A stretch of 39,743 nt of DNA, taken from Sphingobium soli. GTDB taxonomy: Bacteria > Pseudomonadota > Alphaproteobacteria > Sphingomonadales > Sphingomonadaceae. Location: positions 1-39,743 of the forward strand of contig NZ_JAJGNP010000024.1 in NCBI RefSeq assembly GCF_020782245.1. The letters run 5' to 3'. Within the stretch, counting starts at the first letter, position 1. The number at the start of each line of letters is the position of its first letter. Position numbers and translations under genes: made by a program. Positions 7,873 to 15,216 of this stretch are shown here, piece by piece. The notes under the pieces were generated by a model. That model saw only the letters and a program-made list of their open reading frames with translations, made no database searches and was not told the origin of the DNA.

Positions 7873-8279
7873 TGGCGATCTACCAGTCCCGCGCGCTTGC
7901 CGACGTTGCAGTCGAGAAGCTGCGCGTGTTCGCGCAGCCGCAGCGCCTTATGATCCTGTCCTATCTGCTGGGTGGCGAACGGCAGGTGGCGGACATCGAG
8001 GCGGCCACGGGCGTGACCCAACCAGCGCTCAGTCAGCAGCTTGCCGAGCTGCGGCGCGCCGATCTGGTGAAGACCAGGCGTGAGGCGAAGCAGGTTCACT
8101 ACCGTCTTGCCGACGATGCAGCCGCACTGTGTGTGCGAACCCTGGAGGCGATGTTCGGAGCCGACGATCTGTCGGCTCCCCAAACGGCCCCGGCCCCCCG
8201 CCCAGTGCGACCGCGCGAGACGCCGTCCGTGGTTCGACCGCAAAACATCGGTGCGGCCGTTTTTGCGAGAGTTGGCTGA
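7872..8279 (+). CDS. ArsR/SmtB-family transcriptional regulator (BigR/SqrR-like)
   Basis: A winged-helix repressor. LRVFAQPQRLMILSYLLGGER, then DIEAATGVTQPALSQQLAEL (recognition helix) and the wing VKTRREAKQVHYRLADD follow the BigR/SqrR pattern of sulfide-responsive ArsR proteins. The only Cys in the protein is C88, so the two-cysteine redox switch of BigR/SqrR is not evident. A low-complexity Pro/Arg-rich tail (about 103-125) follows the HTH domain. The start ATG at 7872 overlaps the peroxiredoxin stop (GTG at 7869 also possible). It probably represses the divergent operon through the dyad at 7180-7196. Confidence 0.85.
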   Translation: MAIYQSRALADVAVEKLRVFAQPQRLMILSYLLGGERQVADIEAATGVTQPALSQQLAELRRADLVKTRREAKQVHYRLADDAAALCVRTLEAMFGADDLSAPQTAPAPRPVRPRETPSVVRPQNIGAAVFARVG

Positions 8280-8307
8280 TCATTTCGGCTGAAGAAGGAA
8301 AAAGCGG

Positions 8308-8853
8308 ATGCGTATGCCAATCATTGCTCTTGCAGGATGCTTGTCACTCATGAGCAGCGTCAGTGCTTCAGCCGGCGTGCCTAGGCAGGCGGTGATACCG
8401 GGATATGGCGCGATCACACCCGTCGAAGGTGCTGCGGAACGGCCCGATCGCAAGTTGCGCTATCGCGTGCTGTTCAATGTGACCAAGGCCGCGGCAACGC
8501 CGGATAAAATCAATCCATCGCTGGAGAAGGTCGCCCGCTTTTTGAACCTGCTGGGCAACGATGGCGTTCGTCCAGAACAAGGCGATGTCGTCGTGATCGT
8601 CCACGGTCCGGCGACGCCCATCGTTACCGAAGATCGCGCCTATGCGACAAAGACGGGAGTAGCTGCGAATCCCAACCTTGCCTTAATTGAGGCGTTGAAA
8701 AAGGCGGGTGTATCCGTTCGGGTATGCAGCCAAGCTCTTATCGGAAACGGGATCGACCCCGCTACGGTAGGAAAGAGTGTCGAAACTGACGTGTCTGCGC
8801 TGACGACTATGGCGACTTTGCAACTGCGTGGTTGGGCACTGATCCCCGACTGA
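8308..8853 (+). CDS. Secreted DsrE-like protein
   Basis: A 181-residue protein with a signal peptide (MRMPIIALAGCLSL...ASAG, cleavage near residue 23) and a DsrE/DsrF-like fold: LFNVTKAAATPDKINPSLEKVARFLNLLG, VVVIVHGPAT and VRVCSQAL with a Cys in the usual late position. Periplasmic DsrE-like proteins are common in sulfur oxidation and resistance loci and may bind or carry sulfane sulfur. It follows the arsR-type gene by 28 bp on the same strand. An exact function cannot be assigned. Confidence 0.75.
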   Translation: MRMPIIALAGCLSLMSSVSASAGVPRQAVIPGYGAITPVEGAAERPDRKLRYRVLFNVTKAAATPDKINPSLEKVARFLNLLGNDGVRPEQGDVVVIVHGPATPIVTEDRAYATKTGVAANPNLALIEALKKAGVSVRVCSQALIGNGIDPATVGKSVETDVSALTTMATLQLRGWALIPD

Positions 8854-8898
8854 TCACGCCGACACGTTTACTGTTTCGCCGTTCTAGTCCGTAACGCT

Positions 8899-8985
8899 GC
8901 TGGTGTCATAACCGGACGGTTTTGACACCAGCAAGCCAGCCCAGCTTTTCCATGGGTTTACAGGTGTCAGAATCCCGTGTCAGAA
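8899..8985. other. Candidate res-type recombination site upstream of a serine recombinase gene
   Basis: A perfect 10-bp inverted repeat, GCTGGTGTCA and TGACACCAGC, separated by 14 bp covers 8899-8932. A direct repeat GTGTCAGAA follows at 8964-8972 and 8977-8985. TGTCA/TGACA arms are typical of resolvase subsites, and the position immediately before the recombinase ATG (8993) fits a res site that also serves as promoter/operator. Confidence 0.5.
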
Positions 8986-8992
8986 CGCCGCG

Positions 8993-9568
8993 ATGCAAAT
9001 CGGCTATGCGCGGGTGTCTCGCGGCGACCATCAGGACCTAAATGCCCAGCTCGCCGCCCTCGCCGCGGCGGGATGCGATCCGGTGTTTCGGGAGGAGGCA
9101 TCGGGTGGCCAGGCCGATCGCCCTGAGCTGGCACGCGCGATCAGCGCGTTGCAGCCGGGCGACGTGCTGGTGGTGTGGAAGCTTGATCGGTTGTCGCGCT
9201 CGCTGCGCGATCTTCTGTTCACGCTGGAGGCGATTACGGCTGCAGGTGCCGGCTTCCGATCGCTGACGGAGGCTGTGGACACGACGACGCCAGCAGGCAG
9301 GCTTATGACCCAGACCTTGGGTGCTTTCGCTGAGTTCGAGCGCGCCATGATCCGCGAGCGAACCATGAACGGGCTGGTGCACGCGCGGAAAGCCGGCCGG
9401 CATCTTGGGCGCCGTCCGAGCCTCACCGGACAGCAGCGGGCCGAGATCATCGCCAAGGCAGAATCCGGACAAGGTTCGCCGGCGCAGCTTGCCAGCCTCT
9501 TCCGCGTGTCGCGATCGACGGTGCAGCGCGTCCTGCGCGATTATCGTAATCGATCGATCGCAGCGTGA
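8993..9568 (+). CDS. Serine recombinase (Tn3 resolvase/invertase family)
   Basis: A small serine recombinase of 191 residues. The catalytic N-terminus MQIGYARVSRGDHQDLNAQL has the nucleophilic Ser at residue 9; VVWKLDRLSRSL, RLMTQTLGAFAEFERAMIRERT and a C-terminal HTH (SPAQLASLFRVSRSTVQRVLRDY) follow. It ends with a TGA that overlaps the GTG start of the methyltransferase. Such recombinases occur next to mobile restriction-modification genes. Whether it moves the module, inverts DNA, or is the residue of a transposon is not clear. No matching tnpA lies next to it. Confidence 0.88.
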   Translation: MQIGYARVSRGDHQDLNAQLAALAAAGCDPVFREEASGGQADRPELARAISALQPGDVLVVWKLDRLSRSLRDLLFTLEAITAAGAGFRSLTEAVDTTTPAGRLMTQTLGAFAEFERAMIRERTMNGLVHARKAGRHLGRRPSLTGQQRAEIIAKAESGQGSPAQLASLFRVSRSTVQRVLRDYRNRSIAA

Positions 9569-11346
9569 GCCTTGCCCCCGCCCTTCCGCGTGACCTGCCT
9601 GCAGACCTTGAAGCCCAACGCTACGAGCTGGCCCGTGCGCGCCAGCTTGCGCGGGCGTGGGCGGAGACGCTTCCCGAGCCGAAGCGTCGCGACATGGCGG
9701 CGCTGTTCACTCGCGCCGCAATCGAGACTTACGGCGTTGAGGCCCGACCCCATGCGAGCCTCAGCGCGCCTTTCGCCAAGCCTTATGGCCGGCTCGACCG
9801 CGCTGTTGCTGAGTTGGCGCAGGTGGTGGGCCGCGAGGCCGCACCGCTGCCGATTACCGAGGCCGTCTATTTCCTGACGGGCCTCTACACGACCTTGCTT
9901 GCCGCGCGGGAGCGTGGGGCATTGGGGGCGTTCTACACCCCGCCGGCGCTAGCGAACCGCTTGCTCGACATGGCCGAGGAACAGGGGATCGACTGGACCC
10001 GCGCTCGCGTGCTCGACCCGGCGAGCGGCGGCGGCGCTTTCCTGCTGCCTGCAGCCGAACGGATGATTGCCGCGCTTCCCGCAGCCGAGCCGGCATTCAT
10101 ACTGCGGCAGATCGGCACGCGCTTGGTCGGGCTAGAGCTGGACCCCTATGCCGCCGGTTTTGGGCAGAACGCGATCGAGCTGTTGCTGGCGGACGTGACC
10201 TCGGCTGCAGGTCGCCCCGCGCCGACTGTCGTGCGCGTAGCCGACACGCTGGAGGAGGCGCCTAGCGCCCGCTTTGACCTGGTGATTGGTAATCCGCCCT
10301 ATGGGCGTGTCACCCTCACCCCGGCGCAGCGCCAACGCTTCGCACGCGGCCTCTACGGCCACGCCAACCTCTATGGCGTCTTCACCGACATTGCTGTGCG
10401 CTGGACCAAGAAGGGTGGCACGATCGCCTATCTCACCCCCACCAGTTTCCTGTCCGGCCATTACTATTCCGCGTTGCGCGAGCTGATGGCGAAGGAAGCT
10501 CCACCGGCCGCGATCGACTTCGTTCATGCCCGTCGCGGCGTGTTCGAGGACGTGCTGCAGGAGACGTTGCTGGCCGCCTATCGCCGCGGCGCCAAGCCCG
10601 GCCGCGCTCAGGTCCATTATGTCGAGGTTACGAGCGAGCGCGAGGCACGCCTTATCCGCAACGGCACGATCGGGCTCCCCTCCCCCGCATCGCAACCTTG
10701 GCTTGCGCCGCGTGAGCCGCGCCACAGTGCCCTGATCGCCAAGGCGGAGGCCATGCCGGCGCGGCTTGCCGATTGGGGCTACAGCGTGTCCACCGGTCCC
10801 TTGGTGTGGAACCGCTATAAGGACCAGATGCGGCAGCGCTCTGCCCGCGGCGTGCATCCGCTCATATGGGCCGAAGCCGTGTCTGCAGACGGCCGGTTCG
10901 CGTTCCGAGCCGAGAAGCGCAATCACGCGCCCTATTTCAAGATCGAGCGGGGCGATGCCTGGCTGTTGATTGAGGAGGCGTGCGTTCTCGTTCAGCGGAC
11001 CACCGCCAAGGAGCAGGCACGTCGGCTGATCGCGGCCGAGTTGCCGGCCGACTTCATTGCCCAGCACGGCGGTGTGGTGGTCGAGAACCATCTGAACATG
11101 GTTCGCCCCGCCGCACGTCCTGCCGTATCCCCGGCAACGGTTGCGGCGGTGCTGAACAGCCGGATCGTTGACCAGCTCTTCCGCTGCATCAACGGCAGCG
11201 TTGCCGTGTCGGCGTTCGAGATGGAGGCGCTGCCCCTACCCTCTCCCGCGGCGATGAAACAGGTGGAGGCCTTAGTTGGCCGAGGAGCCTGCAGTGCCGA
11301 GATCGAGGACGAACTGGCGCGGCTTTATGGGCAGGTTGCGCCATGA
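9565..11346 (+). CDS. Adenine-specific DNA methyltransferase of a type II restriction-modification system
   Basis: A 593-residue amino-methyltransferase of the N6-adenine type. GAFYTPP (about 121-127, motif X), LDPASGGGAFLL (150-161, motif I, SAM binding) and IGNPPYG (241-247, motif IV catalytic NPPY) are in the order of gamma-class enzymes; the C-terminal half would hold target recognition. The start is GTG overlapping the recombinase stop. The stop overlaps the endonuclease ATG (ATGA), so recombinase, methylase and nuclease form one translationally coupled unit. Modification of the same site cut by the BsuBI/PstI-like nuclease is expected, but specificity cannot be read from the sequence. 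Confidence 0.88.
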   Translation: MSLAPALPRDLPADLEAQRYELARARQLARAWAETLPEPKRRDMAALFTRAAIETYGVEARPHASLSAPFAKPYGRLDRAVAELAQVVGREAAPLPITEAVYFLTGLYTTLLAARERGALGAFYTPPALANRLLDMAEEQGIDWTRARVLDPASGGGAFLLPAAERMIAALPAAEPAFILRQIGTRLVGLELDPYAAGFGQNAIELLLADVTSAAGRPAPTVVRVADTLEEAPSARFDLVIGNPPYGRVTLTPAQRQRFARGLYGHANLYGVFTDIAVRWTKKGGTIAYLTPTSFLSGHYYSALRELMAKEAPPAAIDFVHARRGVFEDVLQETLLAAYRRGAKPGRAQVHYVEVTSEREARLIRNGTIGLPSPASQPWLAPREPRHSALIAKAEAMPARLADWGYSVSTGPLVWNRYKDQMRQRSARGVHPLIWAEAVSADGRFAFRAEKRNHAPYFKIERGDAWLLIEEACVLVQRTTAKEQARRLIAAELPADFIAQHGGVVVENHLNMVRPAARPAVSPATVAAVLNSRIVDQLFRCINGSVAVSAFEMEALPLPSPAAMKQVEALVGRGACSAEIEDELARLYGQVAP

Positions 11347-12404
11347 TGCCGATGCTGACCCGCGATGAGGTTCACGTCCGCCTGCAGGAGATCTTCCCCG
11401 ATGGCGCGCCCAACCGCGCCTATCTGACCCGGATGCTGGCTGCGAGTACGGTGTTCGTCGCGCTGTATATCGACGCGACCGAGGGTAGCGGGACGATGCT
11501 TGGTCCCAAGCACGTCTATCGCATGACCGACGAGCAGGCGGCCCTTGTCGATGATGCGAGCCGCACCGCCTATGCGACAGGGGTCTTACGTACTGGCAGC
11601 CAGACTGAGGGCCGGCGCTGGTATCAAGACAACACCCGTGAGCCGATCCGCGACGAGACGTTGCGCGAGGGGCTGGTGGCGATCGGCGCGGTGATAGAGC
11701 GCACGGACCTTCCCACCACATCGAGCAAGCCGCGCTATGCCCTGAAGGCGAGCTTTGCCGCATTGTTCGATCCTGCCCTCACCGGCGAGGCGCTGCAGGC
11801 TCGTACCGCGGCATGGCAGGCTGAAGCGTTGAACAAGGGCGCGCTCGCCCGATTGGCTATTGTGCGCCAGGGCGCGGGCGTCAGCGCGGACCAGGTGCTT
11901 GTCACCTTTCCCAATGGGGAGACGCGCCGAATGAAGCCGGGGCCGAGTTCCGAGATCACCAAGGCAGTGGTGGAGGTGTTCGCACCCGCCTTTCTCACCG
12001 CCCCTGCCGTGGTGTTTCTCAGCGAGAGCGGGAACAAGGTGGTCGCGCGAGACGATGCGCTGGCGCGATCGATTGGCCTTGCCATCCAGGCCGACAAGAA
12101 CTTGCCGGATACGATCCTGGTCGATCTTGGCCCGGTGCATCCGCTGCTGGTGTTCGTGGAGGTGGTCGCGACCGATGGTCCGATCAGCCAGCGCCGCAAG
12201 GAGGCGCTGGAGGAGCTGGTCGCCGAAGCGGGCTTCCCGGCCGAGCACGTTGCGTTCGTCACCGCCTATCTCGACCGCAGCGCCGGGCCGTTCAAGAAGA
12301 CGGTCGATAGCCTCGCATGGGGCAGCTACGCTTGGTTCGCGGCGGAGCCTGAACGGCTGATGGTGTTCAGCGAGGCGCGAGAGAGCCTGCGCGGCCGGCC
12401 GTAG
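11343..12404 (+). CDS. BsuBI/PstI-family type II restriction endonuclease
   Basis: A 353-residue nuclease matching the BsuBI/PstI family. The N-terminal part (RAYLTRMLAASTVFVALYI, GPKHVYRMTDEQ) would recognise DNA, and the C-terminal catalytic part has LPDTILVDL (255-262) followed by HPLLVFVEVVATDGP (266-280), the PD-(D/E)XK-like core, then an SAGPFKKTV block. Family members BsuBI and PstI cut CTGCAG; I do not claim the same specificity. CTGCAG is frequent in these genes, which would need full protection. The ATG overlaps the methyltransferase stop. Confidence 0.85.
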   Translation: MMPMLTRDEVHVRLQEIFPDGAPNRAYLTRMLAASTVFVALYIDATEGSGTMLGPKHVYRMTDEQAALVDDASRTAYATGVLRTGSQTEGRRWYQDNTREPIRDETLREGLVAIGAVIERTDLPTTSSKPRYALKASFAALFDPALTGEALQARTAAWQAEALNKGALARLAIVRQGAGVSADQVLVTFPNGETRRMKPGPSSEITKAVVEVFAPAFLTAPAVVFLSESGNKVVARDDALARSIGLAIQADKNLPDTILVDLGPVHPLLVFVEVVATDGPISQRRKEALEELVAEAGFPAEHVAFVTAYLDRSAGPFKKTVDSLAWGSYAWFAAEPERLMVFSEARESLRGRP

Positions 12405-12410
12405 CGACAA

Positions 12411-12482
12411 CGAGGATAATGTTCGGATTTATCCTCGCTCCCGCTGCAGTCATTCCAGTTATCCGCCACATTTATCCTCGCT
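12411..12482. repeat. Inverted repeat and direct repeat after the endonuclease gene
   Basis: CGAGGATAA (12411-12419) and its complement TTATCCTCG (12429-12437) form a 9-bp perfect dyad with a 9-base loop. The 13-mer ATTTATCCTCGCT occurs at 12427-12439 and again at 12470-12482. There is no clean T-run after the first hairpin; the second copy is followed by TTTTT. It could be an imperfect terminator, a protein-binding site or the edge of a mobile module. Confidence 0.4.
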
Positions 12483-12559
12483 TTTTGTCTTGATTTCTTA
12501 TCGCTTGAACTTGCTGGTTTCACGGGCATCTTGCTGCGCAGCAAACGAAAGGATGGACC

Positions 12560-13141
12560 ATGAATAGCAGCAAGCGGAGCCGCGGCCGGCCGGTTGGGAG
12601 CGGCCTGGACGACCGCCCCACCCTCAAGAAGGTGGCGGACATGATCGTGGCGAATGCGTCGCTTCGGCCAACGACCGCGATCCGGCGCGCCCTCGATAAG
12701 CCCGAGCCGTCGAACATTCGGCGACTGCAGGTGAAATGGAAGGCGGGCAAGGCCGAGTATATAGCGGAGGCTCAGGCCAGGCGCGCGGGCGCATCGATGC
12801 CGGCACGTCGCGTGAGTGCCCCCTACTCGCCCCGCACGGGCCGCAACATCGTGGAGGCGCACCGGAAGATGCAGGAGGCATTGGGGCCAGGTTTTCGCGC
12901 CGCCCAGGAGATGATGAACAGCCCGGGGATGCGGGCGGCTCAGGAGGTAGCTCGTCGCTATCAGGAGAATCCGGCGTTGCGAGCGATCGAGGAGTTTCGA
13001 AACAGCCCCGCGATGCGCGCCATTGAGGAGCTTCAGAACAACCCGACGGTGCGTTTGATGCGTGAACTGCAGGACAGCCCGATGATGCGAGCCGCCAGGG
13101 AAGTGGAGAAGGTGCAGCGCCTCATCAATGGCGGCTTCTGA
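12560..13141 (+). CDS. DNA-binding-like protein with a 12-residue tandem repeat C-terminus
   Basis: 193 residues, unrecognised family. The N-terminus (RSRGRPVGSGLDDRPTL, with an AT-hook-like RGRP) followed by KKVADMIVANASLRPTTAIRRAL and RRLQVKWKAGK looks like a basic helix-turn-helix region (about 1-65). Residues 109-184 are six units of about 12 residues with the pattern (S/N/G)P-x-(M/L/F/V)-R-A-x-x-E-(L/F/V), for example SPAMRAIEELQN; the second unit carries four extra residues. The repeats should form amphipathic helices, perhaps a coiled or multimerising tail. The RBS AAGGATGG precedes ATG. Plasmid Kfr-like architecture (HTH plus long helix) is one possible analogy, without evident homology. 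Confidence 0.6.
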   Translation: MNSSKRSRGRPVGSGLDDRPTLKKVADMIVANASLRPTTAIRRALDKPEPSNIRRLQVKWKAGKAEYIAEAQARRAGASMPARRVSAPYSPRTGRNIVEAHRKMQEALGPGFRAAQEMMNSPGMRAAQEVARRYQENPALRAIEEFRNSPAMRAIEELQNNPTVRLMRELQDSPMMRAAREVEKVQRLINGGF

Positions 13142-13237
13142 TGTAGTTTTGGCGGCGGTGATCGGGCTACTATGCCCGTGTCAGGCGGGCGAGGCCGATA
13201 GACGCGTACCTGCAGCCGCGCGCGTGCTAGCGCGTAC

Positions 13238-13267
13238 TTGACAAACCTACGGGCGTGCGCCTATCTA
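13238..13267 (+). promoter_or_regulatory. Strong sigma-70-type promoter
   Basis: TTGACA at 13238-13243 and TATCTA at 13262-13267 are separated by 18 bp. Transcription would start near 13274 and meet the terminator at 13321-13344 before the NYN gene. Confidence 0.65.
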
Positions 13268-13273
13268 TGACGC

Positions 13274-13344
13274 TGTAGCGCGGGGCGGAGATTACGCACG
13301 TCCAGCGCACTGGTACTAAGAGGGCGCCTGCGGGCGCCCTTTGC
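13274..13344 (+). ncRNA. Candidate small RNA or attenuated leader, about 70 nt
   Basis: A promoter at 13238-13267 is followed after about 50 bases by a perfect 8-bp stem-loop (AGGGCGCC, loop TGCG, GGCGCCCT; 13321-13340) and a short T-rich run (TTTGCTATTT), the layout of a small transcript with an intrinsic terminator. No open frame of useful length lies inside. It could act in trans, or be a leader whose terminator controls the NYN gene beginning at 13363. I recognise no Rfam-type family. Confidence 0.5.
13321..13344 (+). terminator. Intrinsic terminator-like stem-loop
   Basis: A perfect 8-bp GC-rich stem (AGGGCGCC/GGCGCCCT) with a 4-base loop followed by TTTGCTATTT. The U-run is interrupted, so termination may be partial. 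It sits between the promoter at 13238 and the NYN gene. Confidence 0.6.
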
Positions 13345-13362
13345 TATTTGGGGGGCTGCGCA

Positions 13363-14181
13363 ATGCGTCGTTCGGCGGTTTTTGTCGATGCGGGTTACCT
13401 GTTCGCGCAGGGCTCAGTACTCCTAACGGGCACCCGGCAGAGCCGGGAGACGATCACGCTCGACATTTCCAAGGTCGTGCAAGCGCTGAGGGAAGTCGCG
13501 AAGGCGCAATGCGACCTCCCCCTGCTCCGCATCTACTGGTACGACGCAATGCGGCTGGGTCGGCCTACGCCGGAGCAGGCAGCTCTGGCTGACTCTGATG
13601 ACATCAAGGTCCGGCTCGGCCAGATTAACTCGGCTGGCGAGCAGAAGGGTGTTGATGCACTGATCGTCACCGACATGGTGGAGCTGGCACGTAACCAGGC
13701 AATCACCGATGTTGTCCTTGTGTCCGGTGACGAAGATGTGCGCGTCGGCGTCGTTCTCGCGCAGCAGTTTGGTGTGCGGGTTCATCTTCTAGGAATCGAG
13801 CCTTCCCGGGCCAATCAAAGCCGTTCGTTGAAGCAGGAGTCGGATACCACGACTGAATGGGACAAGGCGGCTATCAGCGCCTTTTTGTCCTATGCGCCAC
13901 CAGCAACCCCCGCAGCGGCAAGTGCGGCGACCGCGAACACAGGGCTCGACGGCCTGATCGAGCCCATTATTGCGGCACTTGAAGCTCAAGAACTGGCAGC
14001 TCTTCAGGCAGCATTTGCATCGAGTACACAAGTCCCGCCGGATTACGATCGAGCACTTTTGCGTGTCGGCCGCATTCACTATCAGCAAGCCACTCTCTCA
14101 AATCCTGAGCGAACAACGCTGCGGTCCGCGTTTATTCGTCTGGTGCAGGCGGCGCCGGCACCCTCTGAGGGTGCGCTCTGA
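13363..14181 (+). CDS. NYN-domain (LabA/DUF88-like) putative ribonuclease
   Basis: 272 residues. AVFVDAGYLFAQGS at about 5-18 carries the first conserved Asp, IYWYDAMRLG and KGVDALIVTDMVELA the next acidic positions, and DVVLVSGDEDVRVGV the last, which together match the PIN-like NYN nuclease fold (LabA/DUF88). QQFGVRVHLLGIEPSRANQSRSL completes the domain. The Ala-rich linker and C-terminal helical segment (about 180-272) are unassigned. The start at 13363 (MRRSAVF) is chosen because the domain begins there; five codons upstream run into the terminator region. It may be controlled by the leader RNA. NYN proteins occur in plasmid and defence contexts, but no specific system is evident here. 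Confidence 0.78.
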   Translation: MRRSAVFVDAGYLFAQGSVLLTGTRQSRETITLDISKVVQALREVAKAQCDLPLLRIYWYDAMRLGRPTPEQAALADSDDIKVRLGQINSAGEQKGVDALIVTDMVELARNQAITDVVLVSGDEDVRVGVVLAQQFGVRVHLLGIEPSRANQSRSLKQESDTTTEWDKAAISAFLSYAPPATPAAASAATANTGLDGLIEPIIAALEAQELAALQAAFASSTQVPPDYDRALLRVGRIHYQQATLSNPERTTLRSAFIRLVQAAPAPSEGAL

Positions 14182-14432
14182 TCGGCTAAGCGCCCATGGC
14201 GCTAAATGCCCAGCGAAGTAGCAGCGGAAGCGACCGACTTTTGCGACACCACCCGCTGGGTGAGCGGCACTGCCCAGCTGTCGCGGAACTCAGGATATTC
14301 GCGATCTAGCACGGCTAGCCGGCAGCCACTCGTGATAGCATTACTCCATGGGTAAGGTAGATCGGCCGGTCGGAAATCGACCCTGCCCTCTGATCGTTTT
14401 TCTACCAAACCTGCAATCCGGAGCCCTTCAGT
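14182..14432. other. Intergenic stretch, no gene supported
   Basis: This 251-bp stretch contains an open minus-strand frame running into the globin gene whose translation matches nothing I recognise. A short hairpin (GGTCG/CGACC) lies near 14370. The globin RBS is weak (GGAG about 9 bases before ATG). A regulatory role is possible but unsupported. Confidence 0.3.
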
Positions 14433-14879
14433 ATGTCGAAGCCACTCTCCCCCGAAACGATGGCGCTGGTGAAAGCGACGGCCCCGGCGCTTCAACAGCA
14501 TGGTGTGGAGATCACCACGCGCATGTACCAGCGCCTGTTCGTCGATCCCGAGATCAAGGCCTTGTTCGACATGGCTGCTCACGAGTCCGGCGCTCAGCCG
14601 AAGCGACTTGCCGCGGCGATCCTCGCGTTTGCGCAGAACGTCGACAAGCTGGACGCACTGAAACCGGCGATCGAGCGCATCTGCGCACGCCACGTCGAAA
14701 CCCACATCAAGCCCGAACACTATCCTGCGGTCGCCAACGCGCTCCTGCCGGCGATCCGTGACATATTGGGCGAGGCTGCGACGGACGATATTCTGAACGC
14801 ATGGGGCGAGGCCTATTGGTTCCTGGCGGATATCCTCATCAACCGGGAGGTGGAGCTTTACGAAGCTGAGGCGGCATGA
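14433..14879 (+). CDS. Single-domain globin of the flavohaemoglobin type
   Basis: 148 residues matching the N-terminal globin domain of flavohaemoglobins without the reductase domain. LSPETMALVKATAPALQQHG, then ITTRMYQRLFVDPEIKALFDM with Tyr32 (distal B10 Tyr), Gln55 (E7 region) and CARHVETH with the proximal His87 are visible. Such globins bind O2 and NO and can turn NO into nitrate with an external reductase. Its stop overlaps the DUF1971 gene start (ATGA), so the two are co-translated. Nitrosative or redox stress is the likely context; no NsrR/Rrf2-type regulator lies nearby. Confidence 0.87.
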   Translation: MSKPLSPETMALVKATAPALQQHGVEITTRMYQRLFVDPEIKALFDMAAHESGAQPKRLAAAILAFAQNVDKLDALKPAIERICARHVETHIKPEHYPAVANALLPAIRDILGEAATDDILNAWGEAYWFLADILINREVELYEAEAA

Positions 14880-15211
14880 CCGCTACCGCCGCCAGCCTTC
14901 CCGAGGGGCTGGAATGCTACAAGCGCACCGATACCTTCACCGAAGAGACTGTCCCCAAGGGGCTGCTTAACGATCATTCGACGAAAGCCGGGGTGTGGGG
15001 GCTTATCAAGGTGGAGAGCGGCCGCCTCAGCTATCGGGTGACAGATGCTCGGCGAGAGCCGTTCGAGACGGTGCTTACACCTGAGGGAGGGCCAGGCATC
15101 GTGGAGCCCACCATCCTGCATCATGTCGCGCCGATCGGCCTCGTCCGTTTCCACGTCGAATTCTACCGCGCGCATCGGCAGGAAGTCGGCGGAAGCGCCA
15201 CCACCGTTTAG
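14876..15211 (+). CDS. DUF1971 (TehB N-terminal-like) small beta-barrel protein
   Basis: 111 residues. LPEGLECYKRTDTFTEETVPKGLLNDHSTKAGVWGLIKVESG and a cupin-like HHVAPIGLVRFHVEFYR match DUF1971, a small domain also found at the N-terminus of some tellurite-resistance TehB proteins. It is regularly found next to globin or Rrf2-type nitric-oxide response genes, which fits the 4-base overlap with the globin here. Enzyme activity is unknown. Confidence 0.82.
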   Translation: MTATAASLPEGLECYKRTDTFTEETVPKGLLNDHSTKAGVWGLIKVESGRLSYRVTDARREPFETVLTPEGGPGIVEPTILHHVAPIGLVRFHVEFYRAHRQEVGGSATTV

Positions 15212-15216
15212 CGGGT

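Noticed and set aside
12411..12437. Intrinsic terminator of the restriction operon
   Set aside because: The stem is AT-mixed and lacks a following T-run; reported only as a repeat.
9600..13215. Many CTGCAG sites in and near the BsuBI/PstI-type restriction genes
   Set aside because: Suggestive given the family, but with this base composition the number may be chance; I could not compute expectation, and specificity is unknown.
13274..13320. tRNA or tmRNA-like gene
   Set aside because: No acceptor stem, CCA or anticodon-arm pattern could be drawn; only the promoter-terminator layout supports an RNA.
14202..14720. Minus-strand frame overlapping the globin gene
   Set aside because: More than half is the antisense of the globin; the remaining tail matches no family I know. 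Not enough to call a gene or fragment.
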